Positions 10,598 through 21,560 of a DNA stretch of 64,000 bases are shown piece after piece. The translations under genes and the position numbers were made by a program. The stretch is from positions 130,591,145 through 130,655,144 of the forward strand of contig OW240920.1 of the NCBI GenBank assembly GCA_933207985.1, given 5' to 3'. The DNA comes from Pelobates cultripes (Eukaryota; Chordata; Amphibia; Anura; Pelobatidae). Below the pieces are notes generated by a model. The model was not told where the DNA came from, did not search any database, and saw only the letters and a list, made by a program, of their open reading frames with translations. Position 1 is the first letter of the stretch. The number at the start of each line of letters is the position of its first letter.

Positions 10598-12591
10598 GGG
10601 GGGCGGGGCCTGACCAGCATGGAAGATAGACGTGCCACTGCAGAGCTCCTCAGAGCACAGGGCAAAACACAACGTTTCAGCCCTAAAAGCTTTAAAACAG
10701 AGAAACCCAAATGGTCTCATCTGACCCACTAAAGGGCACTGAACCGACCACTCTGGGATCACTCTGAAACCGGCTGGCAGACCGACTTGCGCCATGAGGC
10801 CTGGCGACCGTAGAGCAGGAGAGGCGGCCGATCCCCCGGTCCGGTGCCACGAAATGCTGACACAACGCAAGCAGGAACGGCCGGGGGTGATCGTGGTCCA
10901 CACCTGAGAGACAAAACGAGACTGGAGCGGGAACAGTGGGGAAAAGCGCGGGGAAGCATGCAACAAGACGCTGCACCCAACATGGCGGACGCCACGCTTC
11001 CCCTTGAACCTACAGACCCACAGTATGGGACCCGGCAAAGACTGGAAGCACTCTTCGACACTTTCTGGCGCAAGCTGGAGGCTAAAATGAAACCGACGGC
11101 CTCACCACAAATAAGCGAGAGGCGTAAAAGCAGCAAGCATGGCGCTACCAAGAGGGCCGCCGAGCCACAACCCAAACAGAGCAACTCGGGCCTACCAGCA
11201 CAAAACCTGAGGGAGGTCTGTAAACCCAAACCAAAAACCAAACCAGCATCGCCCATCAAAAAGGCGTACAAAGCTGCCGCTCTGCCTACCCGGCATTCTT
11301 CTGGGCTGGGAGCCCATCAGGGGCTTACCCCATGCTGTCCATACACTCGTGGGGACACCCGGGACAGGGAGAACCCGTGGGCCCCCTAGCCAACCACCGT
11401 GTCTGGAAGGCTCCATGGACACAAGGCCGGGGCTCTCGCTAAGGCCCGGAGCCAGAGACTGGGGAAATCGAGCCGCAGCCGGAACGCCCGAACGGTATGG
11501 CGAATCCACTACCACACGCGCATACAGACCCCAGCCAGGAGAAGCAATACTGACCTGTGGACATTGCCTCTGAGCACCACTTATGACCTGTGGACACTAC
11601 CTTTGAGCACCACCTACGCTTCACTTGCAGGCACCAGGAACATACCGACTATGGGAGTCGGCTGACTTTCGGGAACACATTGGGGGCTAGCCTGCTGCCT
11701 TATGACCACCTCCATCCCACCCCAGCGGACACTATCCTGCTTATATTGTACCAACCTTGTTGATTTAAGTGCAAGCATGTTTACTCTTTTGGTATGCTAT
11801 CCCTAATGGTCAATGTCAGACAAATAAGCCAAGCAATGTCCCTTTAGACTAACTTGCCTAACAGGGCTCTAAAGTGTTTAAGTTGTTTAAGATTTGAGTG
11901 CCATATCTCAGCATCCCTCCTCCCCCACATATAGGTCATACTACCAATACGCCATAAGCTTCAGTCTATAACACGAATAACAAGCCTTCCTAATTTCTTA
12001 TTTTATTTTATTATTTTCTCTTATTATGTTTAACATGAGACCTGCATATTTAACTATAAGCAAAAGTGTACTTAGCTATGACACTCGAAGTTATATGTAT
12101 ACATGATCTGGCATGTCGAAAATACACTCAACTACCATATGCCATAGCCTAACTTGTTTATACTCTAGTTATATGTAACAATGAGGCATTGCGAATCAAC
12201 AAATGTTTAAACGTTTATTGCATGATGTATGAAATACAAACATTTTTGTGCATGTCCATATTAGCACCTACCACACGTCTCACAAGCATGCATATCTCAC
12301 TGCTAAAGTGTATTTTATAGATAGTGCAGTGAACTAGATCATTAACAATCGGTGACCAAATACTTCTGTGATTATAGCCTGTATGTTGTTCCGTGTTATG
12401 CTTTGAAATGCTTAAGCAAAGCAAATATATACTGATCATAACATTATTAACCCCCAAAAATGTGCTGGATCCAAAGTCTACGCTAATGTTTAAACTGTTT
12501 ATCATGCGCTAGAGGACTGCCTTTGTGGTACCTCACAAGCGACTGTTATTATCATATGCACAACTAAAATAAAGAATTAAAAAATAAATAA
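10598..12591 (+). mobile_element. L1-derived retroposon with 17-bp target duplication
   Basis: This is a 1,994-bp insertion. It starts GGGGGCGGGGCCTGACC, ends in an A-rich tail with AATAAA, and is bounded by the identical 17-bp sequence AAAATAAAACACAAACT at 10581-10597 and 12592-12608. The 5' 0.8 kb is GC-rich and carries an ORF1-like start. The 3' 0.8 kb is AT-rich untranslated sequence. No endonuclease or reverse transcriptase is present, so it looks like an internally deleted, non-autonomous L1. Copies of the same design lie at 17311-18783 (minus) and 48338-49721. Confidence 0.83.
10981..11389 (+). pseudogene. N-terminal remnant of an L1-type ORF1
   Basis: The open frame MADATLPLEPTDPQYGTRQR... 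continues LEALFDTFWRKLEAKM and then becomes lysine-, proline- and alanine-rich before a stop. The frame is open from an upstream ATG at 10844. I recognise the start as the basic N-terminal region of frog L1 ORF1 proteins. The coiled coil and RNA-recognition parts are missing, consistent with internal deletion. It is not expected to be functional. Confidence 0.5.
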
Positions 12592-12608
12592 AAAATAAAA
12601 CACAAACT

Positions 12609-14080
12609 AGGAGCACTTTAAAAAAATGCTCTTAACTAGCAACATGTAAATTCAGTTCTCAGGTTATTAACTACACGTAACTCGGGGTTGATTATCCTTA
12701 CAAACCTTTTTGGTTTTTTTTAAATGAATATTCCATGCCAATAACTCGGACACCTGGGGGTAACTCTTACAAAGGGTTATTCACCAAAGGGAGAATTTAA
12801 AGTGAACTCTAAGTAAATTTAAGGTAAAAAATAGCAGACCTCTCATTGCAGCCACTCTGCCTTCAGTTTTAAATTATCTTTGAATTCTCGATTTAGTAAA
12901 TACGCCTGTAAATGTGTCTTCAAATGGTAAAATTTCTCCTCCCTTAATATCTTTATTATATTTCCTGGTAATGCTGGTTTCCTGCTTTTTATTCATATCT
13001 CATTTCCTTGACCTCCTCTACGCTCTCTCTGCACATTCAGTACTGGGATTGTTTAGACTTTGGAATAGATATAGGAATGGCCTTGACTAGAATATATATG
13101 TCTCAAGGGTCCTATTTGAGGACTTTCACATTGATTGTTTTATTTGTCCAAAACATAACTGTGCATAAAATTAAAGCAAGAAAGTCTACTATTGGAACTT
13201 TTATAAAGTTGTATATATATCAGAGAGTCTTCCACCTAAATCACAAAAACAATTTAGATTTTATAGCTTACACTATCAAATTATAAAAATAAATATGCAA
13301 AAAATAGATACTCGTCTATCTTAGATTAAAATGTCAAATTTCTTATTCAGTTTTCAACAATTCTTAATTTTGCGAGTAAACCTGACATCTTTTGGTGAGA
13401 TAGTGAACGGGTTCTAAATCTAGATCTCATGGATGACGGATGGCCCAGGATATATCTAATCAAATCCAAATATTGATAAAACCTAAACTTTTAATAATGC
13501 TTGCGAGCCATTGATCTTGAGCGGGAGGAGATCTCTGTCTTCTCCTCCCATGTGCGACTTCACTCTTGGAACGAAAAAAAGGCATAGAACCTCATATTCT
13601 GCTGCCTCAAGTTTTCCTGTTTTTCGAACTTGTTCTGAGAGGGCGTAAGGAAGAGAGAACAGTACAGTCACTCTCTGCAATTTTGCAGCGGCTCTGTATC
13701 AGAAATATTGTGGGGCATCATGTTTTCAGGTCCATTGGCTTGCCTTATTGTCTAAAACTTGCCACCTTGCTTCAGATGGAAGAAGTAATTCAGCAATGGA
13801 TGAAGAAGAGGATTATAAAGAACACATGTGAGATGTAGCTAAACAGACCAAAACACATCCTTCCGATTGACTTATTTTAATCATGTCAAACTGTCACTGG
13901 TGACCTGTACCAATCACGTTGGTCATGAACTCCCATCAATACCACCAGCGCCACTTTCATTGGCAGCTAACAAAAGGCAAATTAGATCTATTAGCTGCTT
14001 AAAGTACCAACAACAAAACCACTTAAAATCCACAGGATCACAGGTTCTATGTTCACCAAAGTCACCTCAGCCCCTCATAC
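12609..14080. other. Intron, no recognised element
   Basis: AT-rich intron. Scattered open frames of 65-100 codons show no family resemblance and no splice logic. Confidence 0.5.
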
Positions 14081-14300
14081 TTGAAAGGATCACTAAATAC
14101 ACCCAGACCACTCAATCTCAATGTAGTGGTCTGGACACGTGGCCCTTTAGTTTTAGCTCTTCTATCTGAAACATTGCTATTTAGTAGATCCGGTAATGTT
14201 TTGATTGAAATGTTAAACATACCTCTAGTTTCACTCGGTCATGTGACGTTCGATGTCCACGAGGATGTTGAACGTCCTCAAATGTAGCTTATAGGGACGC
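14081..14300. mobile_element. T2-type miniature element fragment
   Basis: It contains GAAAGGATCACTAAATACAC and the palindrome CCCAGACCACTCAATC / GTAGTGGTCTGG, seen in intact form at 5477. The right end is lost at about 14300, where a poly-T tract starts. Confidence 0.55.
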
Positions 14301-14308
14301 ATTGGATT

Positions 14309-14745
14309 CTTTTTTTTTTCAAGTTTTATTTTCCAAGAAACATACAGGTCTAAGACAATCCGAGATGTGACCATGTGTAGGAGACACATTTGGAAATGAG
14401 CTCCTACTTCAGTTATCCCTACTTTGAGGATGCTCTTCCAGTTTGTTAAACCAATGGTTGAGTTTATACCAGACTGTGTAGGGAGTCACTGAGTGTCAGT
14501 GTATGATAAGAATTACAGCCCCCCTTTTAATAGAAAGTACTGGCATTGAATTGAATGATCATTGTGGAAGCGACGCCTTTAGGACGATGTAGGCGATGAT
14601 GTTCGAGTCTCAGTAATGGAAAAAATATAAGTAAAAACTTTTTTTTTTTAAATTTATTTACAGGTCAAAAGGGGGAAGGGGGTTACATTTAAATACGGAG
14701 TATGACACTATAGACATGTTTGTATTCCTAACGCTATAGTGTTAC
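14309..14745 (-). mobile_element. Probable retroposon 3' ends (poly-T on the plus strand)
   Basis: T-runs at about 14309-14321 and 14639-14650 each begin a block that reads as a 3' end plus A-tail on the minus strand. The second runs into a T2-like piece with CCTAACGCTATAGTGTTAC. The family could not be named. Confidence 0.35.
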
Positions 14746-15243
14746 ATTAAAAATTGCTAAATTAGTAGGATTATGTTGGGTAATAGTACCATGTATTAAA
14801 CAGCTGTGATGTGGTCACATCCAAGAGCACGCACTAAACACTAAGCACTAAGCACTTACAATCCCTTTAGAGTAAAAGTGTTGCATTATTAGTTTGTGAT
14901 CATTAACATTCTAGGATTAAGTCAGATTTATTTCATAGGATTAAGAACTAAGATTACTGGACAATCACTAAAATCAAGCAATCAAGCATAGCTGAGCCAC
15001 AATTATAGGAGTAATGTATTTTAGAATGATAGGGAGGGTGTATAATACCAGTAAAGACAGTACCAGTAAAGAGTCCATAATGTCAACCCTTCATTCAATA
15101 ATTCCTCAAAAACAGGGTTACCCCTGGTAAAGCACAGGAGAAGAAACTGGGTGCCAGTCTACGGTACACACTTAAGCACAAACATGCCATCTCAAAAAGA
15201 ATAAGAGACACTGATGGTATCCTGATGGTGTGATGGCCTAGAA

Positions 15244-15379
15244 CAGGGATGGGCAATCTTCAGCCCTCCAGATGTTATGGACTACATTTCCCTTGATGCT
15301 TTGCTAGCATTATGGCCCTAAGAGCATTATGGGAGATGTAGTCCAAAACAAGTGGAGGGCTGAAGATTGCCCACCCCTG
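15244..15379. mobile_element. hAT-type miniature element with 8-bp target duplication
   Basis: This 136-bp palindrome has ends CAGGGATGGGCAATCTTCAG and CTGAAGATTGCCCACCCCTG and internal GACTACATTTCCC / GGGAGATGTAGTC. The flanks GCCTAGAA (15236-15243) and GCCTAGAT (15380-15387) form an 8-bp duplication with one mismatch, as hAT transposases make. Confidence 0.85.
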
Positions 15380-15536
15380 GCCTAGATAGAAGTGGATGAA
15401 ACATTACCTCTTTATTTTAAATTAAATTAAAACTAGAGATTTAATGGACAATTAAATAGAGAAATGTTAAAATATACATGACAGTAGTTCATATCGGAGA
15501 GCATGAGGGTGTATATAGTTTAACTAGTTGCCTTAC

Positions 15537-15622
15537 CTTGGAAGGTCCAGGAGCAGTAACATGAAGATGTCTGCTTCGCTCAGTCTTTCCTTATCCCCCT
15601 GAAATGACTTCAGACGTTTCAC
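15537..15622 (-). CDS. fhdc1: FHDC1-like formin, FH2 exon (VKRLKSFQGD...)
   Basis: This 86-bp exon has acceptor CCATTTCAG at 15623 and donor CCAAG|GTAAGG at 15536. It enters in phase 0 and leaves two bases. It encodes VKRLKSFQGDKERLSEADIF, then MLLLLDLP and part of a serine codon. It matches FHDC1 VKKLKAFSGD.SKLSLADSFL, and the MLLLLDLPSY segment also resembles INF2 LLLLAIPCY, as expected from shared FH2 ancestry. It joins to the exon at 2047-2147 as LDLPSYALRLEAL with no gap in the alignment. Confidence 0.92.
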
Positions 15623-15759
15623 CTGAAATGGAAACAGCAACAACAAAGTGATCTATTAACCTCAATTCACAAATGTTGACAGTGGAGGTGAGGATTAGGT
15701 TAATCAGAGTGTCAATGGACATAGGATGTGATTGCTTCCACTCAATAAAACTTCCTTAC

Positions 15760-15862
15760 CTCCTCCCTTTCTGGCAGGTGTTTCAACAATTCACTTAATC
15801 TCTCGGAGCTGTACGCATCCCCGTTTCCTCTCTTTATGTCTTCAACTATCTCGGCAGCTGAT
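15760..15862 (-). CDS. fhdc1: FHDC1-like formin, FH2 exon (IVEDIKRG...)
   Basis: This 103-bp exon has acceptor CTCTCTACAG at 15863 and donor GAG|GTAAGG at 15759. Its first base completes the arginine left by the upstream exon, then come 34 codons, leaving in phase 0. The product starts SAAEIVEDIKRGNGDAYSSE and continues with LSELLKHLPEREE. It lines up with FHDC1 IVEDIHQG and LREFLKFLPESEE. This is an alpha-helical part of FH2 that contributes to the actin-binding knob. Both splice sites are strong, and an intron of only 137 bp separates it from the next exon. Confidence 0.92.
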
Positions 15863-17210
15863 CTGTAGAGAGGAAAACCTTCTGAAATGTTGTATGGTAT
15901 GTGCACAGATGATGTGATAATTGTAATTCCCAACAACATTTCCCAACCTCCAGCCTTCATGGCAAAGAAGAGTGCAGTGATAGTCATTTTAATTAATCCA
16001 CCTGCGTTGATGCGTAGCTATTTGAGTTGCTGAATTATCTATGGTTAAGCCATTGGTTCTGTTCCATAACCTGTATTCACTAATAATATTCTTGATGGTC
16101 AGGAGCTTGCCCCAACTTAATCTGTACAAGGATTGGTTATAGAGGAGCAACTGCCTCTAATTTATCACCTTGTGCCATTTTGTAGCGGATGCTGATATCC
16201 CATTATGTTCACTTCTGCATTCATTTTTTTAGATTACAGTTGGATAAGAAAAAAGTGACAAAGAATGACAGGGCAAAGTGATAAAATAACTTAATAGTGA
16301 CTAGTGCCTAATCAAGTGTTACATTTTTCCTCCAAGCTGAATGAGATGTGGGCTTTTACAGTACGGTGATATCTTTGCATACATGCCTTCTTTGGCTCAA
16401 AACCTTCTCCGTCTCACTTAATTCTACAAGAATATGTGTCACAGGGATGTCCCCTTGGAATTCTGGCCCAGCTATTACTGCATCCCCTTGTAGGTCTATA
16501 GAGACATACATTGCAGATCCCTCGCCTCCTTTAGCAAGTTTGTTTTCAGTAATCGGAAGTACTTTGGATCCCATTAGTGTACATCAAAAGGGTGCTATTT
16601 TCATCTACTATACTACTTAAATAAAGCATTTAAAAAAGCCTGCTGTATGCTGATAATAATGATTTTTCACATATTAAAATTATATTTTGCTGTACTTATA
16701 TTTCAATCTATACCTTATGAGAGAACCACTATCATCAATCATATTTACCTTCAGTGCGATATAGTGAAGTCCCTGATGTTCTCTTTTTTAAAACATTGGC
16801 CTCAATTTAATATTTGTGAACATTTTCAAATCATTTCATATTTTTTTAATAAACTTTTAAAGTGGTTTATTACTGATATGTGACTTTTTAAATATTTAAA
16901 TATTTTGAAGATAGTTTGTTTTAAAAATGTTGCAAAAAGCATTACAGCATTTGAAAAGTTCATCCAAATATATTAAATCATGGCCATTATTGGCTATTCC
17001 AAATACCACTTGGGTTTGTCAGTTACCATATGTGTTATTTTAGTAAACATTTTAATTTAAGTTTTCCTATTTTATTTCACATGAATTACACTGTGATACG
17101 TACATAAAGCCACACCAGTGCTTGTATCTTTAGTTTTTAGTTTTTTCTTAAAAAGCCTAAAACAATTGTGCTTTTATTTACAGGGTTATTTGCTAGAATC
17201 TAATTTTAGG
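15863..17210. other. Intron with an unrecognised 72-codon frame
   Basis: The minus-strand frame 16356-16574 reads MGSKVLPITENKLAKGGEGS and ends KDITVL. It has protein-like composition, but I do not recognise it, and it has stops on both sides and no clear splice sites. The AT-rich segment from 16798 (GGCCTCAATTTAATATTTGTG) resembles one arm of the palindromic AT repeat at 17211. Confidence 0.35.
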
Positions 17211-18936
17211 GCCTCAATGTAATATTTTTGGATAAACTTTTGAAATGATTTAATATTTGTGGATTACATTTTATAACAATTTCATATTTTGAAAAATATT
17301 TTCATATTTTTTTTTTTCTTTATTTTATTTGTGCATAGCGTGAACAATCATGTTTGCACTGCCACAATAGCTGGTGCAAGCAAGTACGGAAACATACATT
17401 AACATAGGTATGGCATTGAAATACATAGCACAATTTTGTTTTTTTATATTCAAGATAGGAAACATGTTAGAGGTTAAACATTGGATCATGGTTGCATAGA
17501 AGATCTGCCTGTCTCGATATTTAGTAACACAGTAAACTAGTTAATCTTGCAGCCTATGGGGATTAACATGCTAGCTGAAAATAGCTGAGACTTGCTTGGT
17601 ACATAAGGTAACATCGCTGCACTATCTGAATGTATCATTACCGTGCTGCGTCAGACGCTAACAGATTGTATACATGCAGTACAGGTATATTTGCCTGAGT
17701 AGGTTAATTTCAAATCTGTTTAGCCACATTAGTTAAATTGACAGGCTGGAGACGTGGAAGTGCAGGCTAAAACTGAACTCATAGTTAAAATAGATTTTGT
17801 GAGAGAGACAGGTTTGCTAGGCAAGATGGCATGGTTAGTGTTGCTTAAAAAAGAAAAAGGAAAATTTATGCCACCGTGGTTAAAGAACCCTGGGTCCCCG
17901 GACAGAGACTCCCCTCCCCGATGAGAGGTGGATGTGATCCTGAATGTTGTTCAGGAGACAGAATAGGCAGCCCCAGTCCCTGTGCAGAGAGCAGCCAACT
18001 CCCATCACTGGCAGGTCATAGTTCTGTGTTTTCTCAGCTCCATCTGCGAATAATGATGCTGTGGTGTAGCTTGTCGGGTGGTATCAGCCGGTCGCAGTTG
18101 GGAGCTGGGTATGTGTGAGGTCTTCATAGTGATCTGCGGCCATCGTGCGTGTGGCTCGGCTTCACAGGATCGTGCCAGCTTGCAGCCTAAATACCTTTGG
18201 GGCCGCTTTGCCAGTCAGCTGGTCTCCACTCAAGGTCCTCGGTGTCGATTGGAGCACTCCAGGTCGGGTCTCAGGATAGGTAGGTTGCTCAAATGATTTC
18301 TCCCTGAGTAGCCCGCAGTGAGCGCCAAAAGCCCCGAGGAGGGGCCTCTTTCTCCATAGCGCGCCGGTCGGGCCCAGCCGCCATCTTAAGTGATGTCTCC
18401 GCAGTGAAGTCTCCAATCGGGTTAGAGCCCCAGGGTAGGCCGGGATGACCCCCACCGGCCCAGAGGGGGGGAAGCAGGGCCATCACCCCATTGAGTTAGG
18501 GGACCCCCATATTGCAGCCAGGCAGGGTAGCAGGGCGGCGGCCGTCCACCCTACTCACCACCTGGATAGGCTTGACTAGGCCTCGGTCTTAGAGCTCCGT
18601 GTTCTCCCCAAAAGGGGGACCCAGAATCGGGTCGCTGACTGCTCCCCAGTACTAGCACTTCATAGTGCAGTTGCCTGTAGTGACTCAGAGCCAGAAGTTG
18701 CGTTTTTGGGACCAAATAGCCTGAGAATAGCAGGAGCTGTTGTGCCATGTGTCTGCTCTGCTTGGCAGTCCGACCCCGCCCCCAATATTTTCATATTTTG
18801 ATATGTAGATCTACATTTTTACCTATGATATATTTTTTATAGATATTTTCATGTTTTGAAAAAATAATAATTTTAAAAGTTTTTCTAAAAACACTAAATA
18901 ATTCTAAAAATGTATCCAAAAATATTAACCTGAGGC
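17211..18936. mobile_element. AT-rich palindromic element split by a retroposon
   Basis: The left arm 17211-17310 starts GCCTCAATGTAATATTTTTG. The right arm 18800-18936 ends CCAAAAATATTAACCTGAGGC, an imperfect inverted copy. The L1-derived retroposon at 17311-18783 sits between the arms. Related copies are near 9365 and 56525. Confidence 0.65.
17311..18783 (-). mobile_element. L1-derived retroposon with 16-bp target duplication, minus strand
   Basis: Read on the minus strand it starts GGGGGCGGGGTCGGACTGCC, is GC-rich for about 0.9 kb, then AT-rich, and ends with AATAAAATAAAG and an A-run. The identical AATATTTTCATATTTT flanks it at 17295-17310 and 18784-18799. It shares GGGGCC/TCGGACTGCCAAG with the copy at 48338. 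Open frames inside are short, and no reverse transcriptase is present. Confidence 0.82.
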
Positions 18937-19111
18937 TTAAATAAGAATGGCAAAATGAAGTCTTTGACTATAGCAGAATTGAATAATTACTCCAAATCAC
19001 TATCTTAGCCTAAATTTTGCCATTTGTATGTAATTTGCTATAATTCTGAATTTAGTAAAAAAAAAAATCCAGTTAGTAGTAAAATGTTCACAAACGGTCA
19101 AAAATAATTAC

Positions 19112-19173
19112 CTTTTAAACTGTTTCAGAAAGATGCCAATGTTCATACTCCTTCGTGAATCCAAAAGAAAAAC
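19112..19173 (-). CDS. fhdc1: FHDC1-like formin, FH2 exon with the RSMNIGIFLKQFK core
   Basis: This is a 62-bp exon with acceptor TTTCAG at 19174 and donor AAAAG|GTAATT at 19111. It enters in phase 0 and leaves two bases of the last codon. It encodes VFLLDSRRSMNIGIFLKQFK plus part of an arginine codon. This is the most conserved block of FHDC1 and INF2 FH2 domains (LDAKRSMNIGIFLKQFK in FHDC1), at the start of the FH2 knob region. It joins directly to the preceding exon (..DTQMTK|VFLLDS..) with no missing residues, so no further exon is needed in the 11-kb intron between them. Longer open frames over this position are chance extensions into intron. Confidence 0.92.
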
Positions 19174-19664
19174 CTGAAAGTAAACCAAACAATGGAGATA
19201 TGGTAAAACACAGAGATAAGATACAAGTCGCACCTGCAGAACCTGCCTTTAGCACATAGCCCAGCTTTTCCTGTACCAGCCTGCCCGCAACATCTTCATG
19301 TACCAACCCGCCACTGACATCTCTCCTTTCATAACATCTTTTCTTGCCAAGTACAACATTTTTACTTATTGTTTTCCGCACACCTGTCCTCCCTCGGCAG
19401 GATCCAAACTCTTTAGAAAGAGACTGCCATGCTGAACTCCCCCGAACAATTGAACAAAAGAAAACCCCTTCCCTTCTCGGCCTGTAAATACAAGCCACCA
19501 TCATTTTTCACAGGGGCACTGCGGCACTCCAAACAAACCCTGACACGACACAACATCAGACATATGATGTTTTTTATTGTTCAGATAACCTTAAGTAGTT
19601 ATATCTGATAATATAAAGCAAGAATGCATGAAATATACACATCTTCTGTCTGAGAAGCTCTATG

Positions 19665-19803
19665 CCAAGGGTAGAAACTCTTCGGAACTCCAGATGTTGT
19701 GGTCTACATCTCCCATGATGTTCTTACGGCCGTAATGCCAACAAAGCATCAGGGATAATGGTGTCCAAACATATGGAGTGCCAAAGGTTGCCTACTCCTA
19801 TGC
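19665..19803. mobile_element. hAT-like miniature element, diverged
   Basis: CCAAGGGTAGAAACTCTTC, CTCCAGATGTTGTGGTCTAC and, at the right, GGAGTGCCAAAGGTTGCCTA resemble the palindromic element at 15244. The ends are too diverged to fix a target duplication. Confidence 0.6.
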
Positions 19804-21150
19804 TTCATCATCTGCCCACTCTGTCCAAAAGCCTCTGTTTTTAAATCTTTTCTATTCTCTGCCACCACTTTAGTTTGTCAACCTGTACCATCACGAAAGA
19901 TGTCGCCAACCTGGAATCTGAAAAGTACAGTGCAAGTAATATGAAAGTGGTTTTGGTTAAAATTCTGGCATGATGCTCCTCAGACATTGCATATGCAGTG
20001 TCTGTCAACTTCTGTATAAACAAAGATGGATAGTGCTTGTAGCAAATTGCAGATTCTGAACATCACAACAAGGGACCCGGAAAGAAGGAATGTGGAGGTG
20101 AAGAGAGTGGGAACTATGATTAAGGAAGAAGTTGGGGATAAATAATTGAGGGATTGGGTGCTTGGAGCAGGAGGATACAAAGATTTAAGGGATCCTGGGA
20201 GAGAAGAGGTCTTACATTTAAAAAGAGGTATAGTGGTAGGAGGTGCTGTGAGGAAGGAGAGCATGTGGCTGGATGCTGAGGCCTATAATGTAGGAGCAAG
20301 ATCTATAATGGAAGAATATGGTGTTGTGAGGCAGGGGACATATAATTACAAATATTTATATAGCGCCAGCATATTCTGCGGCGATATATCATGATTAAGA
20401 CTGCTGGGAGGAGGGGGTCTAACATGAAGAATGTAGAAGGAAAAGATGATGGGATGAAATGGAGTCAGTGCTGAGAGGGAAAGAAGTGAGTGCTGGGAGG
20501 GAAGGAGGAATCCTACGGGTTAGGAGATGGTATTGGGAGGCCCAGAACATATCATGAAGAGGAGGAGGTTCTCAGATGAAGAAGGCAGGGGTAGCATGTA
20601 CTGGGAGGGATATGAGGGGTCCTAAATTAACAGTGGAGTGTATGCTAAAATGTGCTACAGTAGGTTAATGGATGGACATGGAGATAAAAATAAGGCAGGA
20701 TCACAATGTGGTAAGAGAAAGTGAAACGAGGATAGGGAGAATCAGTTACCAAGATAAAGTAGAGATAGAAGGAATGGTACTATTTGTGTTTAAGTGAAAG
20801 ACTACTTAAAGAAAGTACAGTTTTTTGAGTACTGAGATACAAAATGGGGATGTACAGCTAGCACATATGAGATATTGACCTGACCTGGAACAAGGTGTAG
20901 GGTGTGGAGAACTGAGAAATGGGAATCGGGCTTCGTAACACAGAATTGCCCAGAGGCCCCATTAACATGAGATTTGACCTTGACAATAATTGAGTTATGA
21001 AGTCCATTGACCTTGCACTATTATCTCATAATAATCCCATGTAAGGGAACATAAAAATGTTACGATGTACTTAAGGCACATAGATAAATACATTATGACA
21101 ACGGAAATGTCAATGATGACAATCAAGGGACTATCAAGGGAAGCTCAAAA
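19804..21150. other. Intron, no gene; a repeat end near 20350
   Basis: TATTTATATAGCGCCAGCATATTCTGCG (20355-20382) resembles a repeat terminus common in frog DNA. The neighbouring purine-rich GGGAGGA-type sequence (about 20060-20800) shows no clean repeat unit or gene. Confidence 0.4.
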
Positions 21151-21560
21151 CATTTATTTATTTATTTATTTATTTATAAAATATTTTACCAGGAAAGATA
21201 CATTGAGATTTCTCTCGTTTTCAAGTATGTCCTGGGTCCACAAATCATTGCATTGTTACATTAGGTACAACAAAATACAAAAACAATATTAATACACGAT
21301 ATATACAAAATTTAACATAGAATATGCAGGAAATATATAATCAACCATGACACGTGCATTCTGTTTTGAGTTATGTAGAGAGGGATCTCTTAAATGACTT
21401 TAGGCTTATGGAAGATTTTAAATTGTGCGGGAGGTCGTTCCACAATTGCTCTGCTCTCCACATCCCCCAAGTCCCGTTAGAATTAAGAAAACAATGCAAA
21501 GCTATGTTTGAGAAGGATGGCAGTTTTTGGTTCCCCCATATTAACTTAGATGAGAGGGAA
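21151..21560. mobile_element. Interspersed repeat starting with a (TTTA) tract
   Basis: The TTTATTTATTTATTTA tract is followed by TTTTACCAGGAAAGATACA and TTTTCAAGTATGTCCTGGG, and later CGGGAGGTCGTTCCACAATT. I remember this combination as a very common amphibian and fish repeat. The superfamily is not determined. Confidence 0.6.

Noticed and set aside
10352..11271. Minus-strand frames of 170 and 228 codons
   Set aside because: They are antisense to the LTR end and the L1-derived element, and one crosses an insertion boundary.
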